A program made the translations under genes and the position numbers. A DNA stretch of 64,000 nucleotides from contig CAVOZH010000012.1 of assembly GCA_963700955.1 (NCBI GenBank), positions 310,001-374,000 of the forward strand, in the 5' to 3' direction. Positions 1 to 6,383 of the stretch are shown in pieces. Each line of letters opens with the position of its first letter. Position 1 is the stretch's first letter. The notes under the pieces are model-generated. The model searched no databases, was not told the DNA's origin, and saw only the letters and a list, made by a program, of their open reading frames with translations. The stretch comes from Nocardioides_C sp963700955. Its GTDB lineage: Bacteria; Actinomycetota; Actinomycetes; Propionibacteriales; Nocardioidaceae.

Positions 1-766
1 ACGACTCCCGCTGCAGGGCAGCAGGTGTGGCGCGCAGGATCGGCTCCGCTTCGGGAGTTCCGAAGCCGTGCATGACGTGCGGAACGTCGGTCAGCACCAG
101 CAACGCATCGGCCTCGAGGGCCTCGGCGAGGACCGAGCTGGTCAGGTCCTTGTCGACGACCGCCTCCACCCCTTCGAGGTGGCCCTTCTCGTTGCGGATC
201 ACCGGCACTCCGCCGCCGCCGGCACACACCACGACGGCGCCACTGAGCAGCAGCAGCCGGATCAGGCGGGTCTCCACGACACGCTGCGGCTTCGGCGAGC
301 CGACCACCCGACGCCACTTGTCCCCGTCGGGCTTCACGGTCCAGCCCCGCTGCTCCGCCAACCGCCTGGCCTCCGCCTCGTCGTACACCTCCCCCACGAA
401 CTTGGTCGGGTTCTCGAACGCGGGGTCGGCCGCCTCGACGAGGGTCTGGTTGATGATCGCGGCCACCTGTCGCCCCGGCAGGGCGTTCTGCATCGCCTGG
501 AGCAGCCAGTAGCCGATCATCCCCTGGGTCTGCGCCCCGAGGACGTCGAAGGGGTACGGCGTGGTCAGGTTCGGGTCGGACGCGCTCTGAAGCGCGAGCA
601 CACCGACCTGCGGGCCGTTGCCGTGCGTGATGACGAGCTCGTGCTCGGCCGCGAGCGGGGCCAGGGCTTCGACCGCGCGGGCGACGTTGGCCTCCTGGAC
701 GTCGCAGTCGGGCTTCTGGCCCCGCTGCAGAAGCGCGTTCCCGCCGAGTGCGACGACGATGCGCAC
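1..766 (-). CDS. arcC: Carbamate kinase (partial, C-terminus beyond window)
   Basis: Last enzyme of the arginine deiminase pathway: it transfers phosphate from carbamoyl phosphate to ADP, giving ATP, CO2 and ammonia in the cytoplasm. The GTG start at 766 has a GGAGG six bases upstream, and the N-terminus reads VRIVVALGGNALLQRG, the family glycine-rich signature, followed by ITHGNGPQVG near residue 45. About 255 of the usual ~310 residues are in the window; the gene runs off the left edge. The start lies one base beyond the ornithine carbamoyltransferase stop, so arcA, argF/arcB and arcC form one tight operon. Function is secure from family motifs and context. Confidence 0.95.
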   Translation of the reverse strand, partial: MRIVVALGGNALLQRGQKPDCDVQEANVARAVEALAPLAAEHELVITHGNGPQVGVLALQSASDPNLTTPYPFDVLGAQTQGMIGYWLLQAMQNALPGRQVAAIINQTLVEAADPAFENPTKFVGEVYDEAEARRLAEQRGWTVKPDGDKWRRVVGSPKPQRVVETRLIRLLLLSGAVVVCAGGGGVPVIRNEKGHLEGVEAVVDKDLTSSVLAEALEADALLVLTDVPHVMHGFGTPEAEPILRATPAALQRES

Positions 767-767
767 C

Positions 768-1766
768 TCAGCCTCCCAGCGTCGCGACCAGAACGGCCTT
801 GATCGTGTGCATGCGGTTCTCTGCCTGGTCGAAGACGATGGAGTGCTTGGACTCGAAGACCTCGTCGGTCACCTCGAGCGCGGTCATGCCGGTCTTCTGG
901 AACAGCTCCTCGCCGACCTTCGTGTGCCGGTCGTGGAAGCCGGGCAGGCAGTGCATGAACTTCACCCTCGGGTTCCCGGTCATGTTCAGCAGGCGCTGGT
1001 TGACCTGGTACGGCCGGAGCAGGTGGATCCGCTCCTCCCACACCTCCACGGGCTCACCCATCGAGACCCACACGTCGGTGTAGACGTAGTCGACGCCGTC
1101 CACGCCCTGGACGTCGTCGGTCTGGGTGATCCGGGCACCCGTCTCGAGCGCGATGTCGTGGGCCTGCTTGACGACCGTCTCGTGGTTCCACTGCTCACGC
1201 GGAGCGACGATCCGCACGTCCATGCCCATCATCGCGCCGGCGACGAGGAGGGAGTTGCCCACGTTGTTGCGGGCGTCGCCGAGGTAGGCGAACGAGATCT
1301 CCTCGTCGTGCTTGTAGGAGTGCTCCCGCATGGTCAGCATGTCGCACAGCGTCTGGGTGGGGTGCCACTCGTCGGTCAGTCCGTTCCAGACCGGGACACC
1401 GGCGTACCTGGCGAGCGTCTCGACGTTCTCCTGCGCCGAGCCGCGGTACTCGATCCCGTCGTACATCCGGCCGAGCACCCGCGCCGTGTCCTCCATCGAC
1501 TCCTTGTGCCCGATCTGCGATCCGGACGGGTCGAGGTAGGTGACCCGGGCGCCCTGGTCGAAGGCAGCGACCTCGAAAGCGCAGCGGGTCCGCGTCGAGG
1601 TCTTCTCGAAGATCAGGGCGATGTTCTTGCCGGTCAGCCGGGGCTGCTCCGATCCGGCGTACTTGGCGACCTTCAGCTCCGCGGCGAGATCGAGCAGGAA
1701 CTTCCACTCCTTGGGAGTGAAGTCGATCTCCTTGAGGAAGCTGCGGTGCCGCAGGTTGAAGGCCAT
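768..1766 (-). CDS. argF: Ornithine carbamoyltransferase, probably catabolic
   Basis: Interconverts citrulline plus phosphate with ornithine plus carbamoyl phosphate. The 332-residue protein has the full signature set: STRT (57-60) and HPTQ (135-138) for carbamoyl phosphate, DVWVSMG (231-237) for ornithine and HCLP (272-275). Its place between arginine deiminase and carbamate kinase, with one-base gaps on both sides, argues for the catabolic arcB role rather than arginine biosynthesis. Sequence alone cannot separate the two because the paralogues share all motifs. Confidence 0.95.
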   Translation of the reverse strand: MAFNLRHRSFLKEIDFTPKEWKFLLDLAAELKVAKYAGSEQPRLTGKNIALIFEKTSTRTRCAFEVAAFDQGARVTYLDPSGSQIGHKESMEDTARVLGRMYDGIEYRGSAQENVETLARYAGVPVWNGLTDEWHPTQTLCDMLTMREHSYKHDEEISFAYLGDARNNVGNSLLVAGAMMGMDVRIVAPREQWNHETVVKQAHDIALETGARITQTDDVQGVDGVDYVYTDVWVSMGEPVEVWEERIHLLRPYQVNQRLLNMTGNPRVKFMHCLPGFHDRHTKVGEELFQKTGMTALEVTDEVFESKHSIVFDQAENRMHTIKAVLVATLGG

Positions 1767-1767
1767 G

Positions 1768-2991
1768 TCAGATCCCTTCCCGCTCGATGGGGCAGCTCAT
1801 GCAGCGCGGCCCCCCACGGCCCCGGCCGAGCTCACTGCCCTGGATGGTGACCACCTCGATGCCCTCCTTCCGGAGGAAGGTGTTCGTGGTGACGTTGCGC
1901 TCGTAGGCCATGACCACGCCCGGGCTGACGGCGAGCACGTTGCAGCCGTCGTCCCACTGCTCGCGCTCGGCAGCGTGCACGTCCTGGGTCGGGGTGAGCA
2001 CCTTGATGTCGTCGAGCCCGAGCGCCGAGGCGATGGCCTTGTGCATGTCGTCTGCGGGGTGAGCGGTGATCTTCAGCTCCTTCTCGGTGTCGCCCGGCTC
2101 GATCGTGTACGCCGGCAGCATCCCGAGTCCGACGTACTTGGTGAACGTGTCCTCGCTGACCATGCTCATCACCGTGTCCAGGTGCATGAACGCCCGCTTC
2201 TGCGGCATGGCCAGGGCGACGATGCGCTGCGCCGACCCCTTGGCGAACAGGCGCTTCGCGAGCCGCTCGATGCCCTGGGGCGTGGTGCGCTCGCTCATCC
2301 CGATGAAGACGGCGCCACGGCCGAGCACGTGGATGTCGCCGCCCTCGGTGGTGGCCATGCCGTTGACCCTGCCGTCGGACCAGACGTTGAAGCCCGATCC
2401 CGCGAACAGCGGGTGCCAGCGGTAGATCGCCTCGTAGTGGATGGTCTCCCGCTCGCGCGCACGCTTGCGCATCGAGTTGATCGAGACGCCGTCGTAGATC
2501 CACGCCGAGGTGTCGCGGGTGAACATGTGGTTCGGCAGCGGAGGCAGCAGCATGTCCTCGAGGTCGAGCGCCTGGACCACGAGCGACTTGGGCTCCTCGA
2601 CACGTTCGAGCAGCTCGCGCTTCGTGATGCCTCCGACGAGGTACTCCACGAGCGTCTCGTCGTCGAGCCCGGTGAAGAAGGCGTGGAGCGCATCGAGCGC
2701 CATCGGCCCGTAGACCAGCTCGTCCAGGGACGCCTCGAGGATGTACTTCTTCGCCTCGGGGATGGACACGGTCTGGAGGAGCAGGTCCTCGAGCAGATGG
2801 ACCCTGACGCCGAGGTCGCGCAACGCCTCCGCGAAGGCGTCGTGCTCCTGCTTCGCCCGCTTCACCCACAGGACGTCGTCGAACAGGTAGGCGTCCTTGT
2901 TGGTCGGTGTGAGCCTTTTGAGCTCTAGGTCCGGCCTGTGCAGGATGACCTGCTTGAGACGGCCTACCTCGGAGTCCACGTGCATGTTCAT
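1768..2991 (-). CDS. arcA: Arginine deiminase
   Basis: Hydrolyses arginine to citrulline and ammonia, the first step of the pathway. The protein has 407 residues, the usual length. The N-terminal SEVGRLKQVILHRP stretch, FDD near residue 38 and the C-terminal CMSCP with the nucleophilic Cys at about 400 are all present. The ATG at 2991 is preceded by a GAGAGG-type ribosome binding site. It leads the arcA-argF-arcC operon and is divergent from the YfcC-type transporter. A DosR-like box lies 61 bases upstream of the start, which would suit induction at low oxygen; the regulation is inferred. Confidence 0.97.
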   Translation of the reverse strand: MNMHVDSEVGRLKQVILHRPDLELKRLTPTNKDAYLFDDVLWVKRAKQEHDAFAEALRDLGVRVHLLEDLLLQTVSIPEAKKYILEASLDELVYGPMALDALHAFFTGLDDETLVEYLVGGITKRELLERVEEPKSLVVQALDLEDMLLPPLPNHMFTRDTSAWIYDGVSINSMRKRARERETIHYEAIYRWHPLFAGSGFNVWSDGRVNGMATTEGGDIHVLGRGAVFIGMSERTTPQGIERLAKRLFAKGSAQRIVALAMPQKRAFMHLDTVMSMVSEDTFTKYVGLGMLPAYTIEPGDTEKELKITAHPADDMHKAIASALGLDDIKVLTPTQDVHAAEREQWDDGCNVLAVSPGVVMAYERNVTTNTFLRKEGIEVVTIQGSELGRGRGGPRCMSCPIEREGI

Positions 2992-3052
2992 GACGACCTC
3001 TCGCTCCTGGGGATGCCTTGGGGCAAGGGTGCGTCCGCGTGGGCGTGAGGAT

Positions 3053-3070
3053 CAGGGCCGAACGGCCCGA
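3053..3070 (-). promoter_or_regulatory. DosR/OsdR-like box upstream of arcA
   Basis: On the minus strand it reads GGGCCGTTCGGCCCTG, a near-perfect dyad in the 167-base divergent region between arcA and the transporter gene. It shares TTCGGCCCTG with boxes at 45071, 46712, 52442 and 63251. The shape GGG-N-C-N-TTCGGCCC resembles DosR/DevR (OsdR) sites of actinobacteria. The family assignment is by eye only. Confidence 0.5.
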
Positions 3071-3158
3071 AGCGGGAGGTCCTTGGGCAGCGGCGGGACA
3101 AGCTGTGTGACTGCTGTGCTGAGAGACGACAGGCGACCCGTCGAGCGAAGGACGAACC

Positions 3159-4727
3159 ATGGCCACCGCAGATGTGCGACCGGCCGGCGAGCGACCGGCC
3201 AGCGAGAAGAAGAGGAAGTTCACCTTCCCGAGCGCCTTCACCGTGCTCTTCGCGGTGACGGTGTTCGTGTGGCTGCTGGCGTTCATCATCCCCACCGGCG
3301 CCTACAAGACGACCCAGGACGGGCGCCCGATCCCGGGGACCTACCACCATGTCGACGCCGGGCTGTCGTTCCTCGACCGCCTGATGCAGCTGTTCATGAG
3401 CCCGATCAACGGTCTCTACGGAGTCAAGAGCGGCGACACCGGCTTCATCGGGCCCTACGAGACCGGCGAGCTCTTCGGCGCCGCCGGCGTCTTCCTGTTC
3501 GTCATCGCCATCGGCATCTTCATCACCATGTCGATGCAGACCGGCGCCATCGACAACGGCGTCGCCCACATCGCGAAGCGGTACGGCAACCGCGGCGCAC
3601 TCGTCATCGTGATGCTGATGGTGCTGTTCTCCATCGGCGGGACCACCGAGGGCATGGCCGAGGAGACGCTGGGCTTCTACGCACTCGTCGTCCCGCTCAT
3701 GCTGAGCCTGGGCTATGACCGGATGGTCGCCGCGGCCACGATCATGATCGGCGCCGGTGTCGGCGTGCTCGCCTCCACGGTCAACCCCTTCGCCACGGGC
3801 GTCGCCTCGGACGCCGCCGACATCTCCATCGGCGACGGAATCCTCTTCCGGTTCGTGATGTACGTCGTGCTGGTGCCGCTCAGCATCTTGTTCGTGCTGC
3901 GCTACGCCAAGAAGGTGAAGGCCGACCCCTCGAAGTCCATGGTCGGGCTCAGCGAGACCGACAGGCTCCTCGCGGCTCGCGGCGCAGATGAGACGGGTGA
4001 GTTCGCGAGGAAGAACCCCGACCTCGTCGTCACGCCGACGGCCCTGACCGGGAAGCAGAAGAGCGTGCTGGCCGTCGTCGCGTTCACGTTCGCCTTCATG
4101 ATCTTCTCCATCGTCCCCTGGGCGCAGGTGATCAACGGTCCGAACGCCGAGAGCTACGGATGGCAGCTGGACTGGTACTTCCCCGAGCTCGCGGCGCTGT
4201 TCATCGTGATGTCGATCGTCGTGGGGCTGATCGGCGGCCTGGGTGAGCGGGGGTTGACCGACACCCTGGTGCGAGGCGCGGGCGACTTCATCGGAGTCGG
4301 ACTGATCATCGTCCTGGCGCGCGGCGTCACCGTGATCATGAACAACTCGCAGATCACCGACACGGTCCTGCACTCGATGGAGAACGCGGTGAGCAACACC
4401 TCCACGGCTGTGTTCGGTGGCCTGATGTTCCTGATCAACCTGCCACTTGCGTTCCTCGTCCCGTCCACCTCGGGCCACGCCGCGCTCGCCATGCCGATCC
4501 TTGCGCCGCTCGGTGACTTCGCCAACGTCTCGCGGGCCATGGTGGTCACCGCGTACCAGTCGGCGTCCGGTGTGGTGAACCTGATCACCCCGACCTCCGC
4601 GGTCGTCATGGGTGGTCTCGCCCTCGCCAAGGTCCGCTACGACCAGTGGCTTCGCTTCACCTGGCCGCTCATCGTCGGCCTCCTCGTGATGTGCACCGCC
4701 TTCGCCGCCATCGGCTCGCGGCTGTAG
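3159..4727 (+). CDS. YfcC/DcuC-type membrane carrier, candidate arginine-ornithine exchanger
   Basis: Polytopic inner-membrane protein of 522 residues. A charged, basic N-terminus precedes the first membrane segment (about 25-45), and many hydrophobic helices follow, with the long N-terminal loop (50-105) typical of the YfcC / C4-dicarboxylate anaerobic carrier family. It contains VPSTSGHAALAMPILAPLGD near 430, a family-conserved stretch. Divergent position beside the arc operon suggests it imports arginine or exports ornithine in place of the usual ArcD antiporter. Substrate is inferred only from context. A terminator hairpin follows. Confidence 0.85.
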   Translation: MATADVRPAGERPASEKKRKFTFPSAFTVLFAVTVFVWLLAFIIPTGAYKTTQDGRPIPGTYHHVDAGLSFLDRLMQLFMSPINGLYGVKSGDTGFIGPYETGELFGAAGVFLFVIAIGIFITMSMQTGAIDNGVAHIAKRYGNRGALVIVMLMVLFSIGGTTEGMAEETLGFYALVVPLMLSLGYDRMVAAATIMIGAGVGVLASTVNPFATGVASDAADISIGDGILFRFVMYVVLVPLSILFVLRYAKKVKADPSKSMVGLSETDRLLAARGADETGEFARKNPDLVVTPTALTGKQKSVLAVVAFTFAFMIFSIVPWAQVINGPNAESYGWQLDWYFPELAALFIVMSIVVGLIGGLGERGLTDTLVRGAGDFIGVGLIIVLARGVTVIMNNSQITDTVLHSMENAVSNTSTAVFGGLMFLINLPLAFLVPSTSGHAALAMPILAPLGDFANVSRAMVVTAYQSASGVVNLITPTSAVVMGGLALAKVRYDQWLRFTWPLIVGLLVMCTAFAAIGSRL

Positions 4728-4740
4728 TCCGTCACGGCGT

Positions 4741-4776
4741 CAGCGGTGGCTTCCGGTGGACCGGGAGCCACCGCTG
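4741..4776 (+). terminator. Terminator hairpin after the YfcC-type gene
   Basis: Perfect 10-bp inverted repeat CAGCGGTGGC (4741-4750) / GCCACCGCTG (4767-4776), 14 bases after the stop. No U-run follows, as is common in high-GC actinobacteria. Apart from this hairpin I see nothing else in 4728-4902. Confidence 0.6.
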
Positions 4777-4902
4777 TGTCGTGGCGCCTCACAGGCGGCA
4801 CGCCGAGCCGTAGATCAGATGTGGGACGTCATCGACGCGACCGTCGTACGCGCCCTGCTCGTGCCCTCGACGACGCGCTTGGTGGGCGCGTGGAGCGGGT
4901 GG

Positions 4903-5616
4903 CTACCCGCGCCGCTCGAGCGACTCTGGCGCCGGGTCGGCGTCCGGGAGTACGACGGGCCGCCGACCGCCCCGCCACAGGGAGAGGTCGAGCACCCGGT
5001 CGGCGCGGTCGGCTGAGGCCTCGACGAGTCGTGCGTTCGGCTCGTCCACGCGCTCGACCCAGGCCCTGGCGACGGCCGGATCCTTCCCGAACTCGACGTG
5101 CCTTGCGACGAGCCGGTCGAGACGCTGCCGCTCGTCGCAGGACACGTGCCAGACCTCGTCGAGCCGGGCACGGACCTCGCGCCACTCCGGTCGGTCGAGC
5201 AGCAGGTAGTTGCCCTCCGTGACCACCACCTGCGCCTCCGGCAGCACGGCGATGGACCCGGCGATCGGCTGCTCGAGGTCCCGGTCGAAGCCCGGGGCGT
5301 AGACCGTGTCGCGCGGACGAACGTGAAGGCGTTCGAGCAGCGCGGCGTAACCGGGTGCGTCGAAGGTCTCCGGCGCACCCTTGCGGTCGAGAAGGCCCTG
5401 CCGCGTCAGCTCGACGTCGGCGAGGTGGAAGCCGTCCATGGGCACCTGGGCCCCGCGCCCGCCGAGCAGCCGCACGACGAACGCCGCGAGGGAGGACTTC
5501 CCGGCCCCCGGCGCACCGCTGATCCCGATCACCACCCGGCGAGAGGCACCGGGCGGAGGCAGCAGGTCGGCGAGCTCGTCGCCGGACGGGGAGACAACAA
5601 GCACGTCGCGGACCAC
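4903..5616 (-). CDS. P-loop small-molecule kinase, uridine/pantothenate kinase-like
   Basis: Cytosolic phosphotransferase of 237 residues. It has Walker A GAPGAGKS near residue 35, the PMDGFHLAD motif near 60 that marks uridine kinase / fructose-system kinase (FrcK/YggC) relatives, and VVTEGNYLLL near 135 as the Walker B strand. Family members phosphorylate nucleosides, sugars or pantothenate; the substrate cannot be read here. The start is GTG at 5616; an ATG eight bases upstream is out of frame. It is divergent from the repeat-protein gene and appears monocistronic. Confidence 0.85.
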   Translation of the reverse strand: MVRDVLVVSPSGDELADLLPPPGASRRVVIGISGAPGAGKSSLAAFVVRLLGGRGAQVPMDGFHLADVELTRQGLLDRKGAPETFDAPGYAALLERLHVRPRDTVYAPGFDRDLEQPIAGSIAVLPEAQVVVTEGNYLLLDRPEWREVRARLDEVWHVSCDERQRLDRLVARHVEFGKDPAVARAWVERVDEPNARLVEASADRADRVLDLSLWRGGRRPVVLPDADPAPESLERRG

Positions 5617-5633
5617 TCCCCCATGTAACCAGC

Positions 5634-5658
5634 GTTTGTCACGAGAAGGAGCGGGTAA
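5634..5658 (+). promoter_or_regulatory. SigB/SigF-like stress promoter
   Basis: GTTT at 5634-5637 and GGGTAA at 5653-5658 are 15 bases apart, matching the GTTT-N14-16-GGGTAW consensus of actinobacterial SigB/SigF-type stress promoters. The -10 element lies 44 bases upstream of the ATG at 5703. It would drive the repeat protein and the coupled M50 protease. Confidence 0.55.
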
Positions 5659-5702
5659 CTCCGCGGAGACATTTCGACCACTACCGGACCAGGGGGCATT
5701 CG

Positions 5703-6377
5703 ATGAGCGACACCGAGAAGAGGCCGCTGAGCGCAGACGAGCTGGCCGCCGAGGGAGCGACAGCGCTTCCCGACAAGGAGGTCGTCTCGCTGCTCGACCT
5801 CAACGCGGACCTCGACCTCGCGATCGACGCCGCAGCGCCGATCGACCTCGCAGTCGCGGCCAACGCGAACATCGCCGCACCCATCGACGCCGCCGTCGGC
5901 GCGAACATCCTGTCCCATGACTCCACCGCCCAGTCGCTCGCCGACCAGAACGTGCTGGTCAACCAGGACGTCACCGCGGACGCCACCGCGAACGCCGGCC
6001 AGGACAGCACCATCGACCAGGCCAACGACGTCATCGACGACGGCACGGCTGACGGGACGAGCGGCGACGGCGGCGCACTCGACGGCGCGACCACCGTGGA
6101 CCAGCCGTCGCCGACCACTGTCGATGGTGCCCTCAACGGTGATCTGCTCCACGTGGACGTGAACCTCGACGCCGATGCCGACATCGCCGCGCCGATCGAC
6201 GGTGCCGTTGCCGCCAACGCCAACGTCGCGGCCCCGATCGACGCCGCCGTCTCGGCGAACGTCGGCTCCGACGGCTCGGAGGCCACCGCGATCGCCCAGC
6301 AGGACGCGGTGATCAACCAGAACATCGAGGGCGCCGCCACGGCGAACGCCGACCAGACCTCCGACATCCAGCAGTAA
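5703..6377 (+). CDS. Acidic Ala/Asp/Asn-rich repeat protein, possible protease substrate
   Basis: Not a recognised family. The 224-residue, very acidic protein has no signal peptide or membrane segment. A ~30-residue N-terminal part containing LSADELAAEGATALPDKEV is followed by two similar halves (about 33-105 and 150-224). Each half carries AAPIDxAVAANANxAAPIDA and then a Gln/Asn-rich stretch with NQD/NQN and ATANA. AGGGGG precedes the ATG. The next gene starts six bases after the stop, so translation is probably coupled. A leader-like N-terminus plus repetitive C-terminus next to a PqqD-like/M50 protein suggests a processed substrate; the function is unknown. Confidence 0.8.
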   Translation: MSDTEKRPLSADELAAEGATALPDKEVVSLLDLNADLDLAIDAAAPIDLAVAANANIAAPIDAAVGANILSHDSTAQSLADQNVLVNQDVTADATANAGQDSTIDQANDVIDDGTADGTSGDGGALDGATTVDQPSPTTVDGALNGDLLHVDVNLDADADIAAPIDGAVAANANVAAPIDAAVSANVGSDGSEATAIAQQDAVINQNIEGAATANADQTSDIQQ

Positions 6378-6383
6378 CCGGCG

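Noticed and set aside
2988..4478. Long minus-strand frame opposite the YfcC-type gene
   Set aside because: Antisense shadow, rich in His/Asp/Glu/Arg, no domain; the plus-strand membrane protein is clear.
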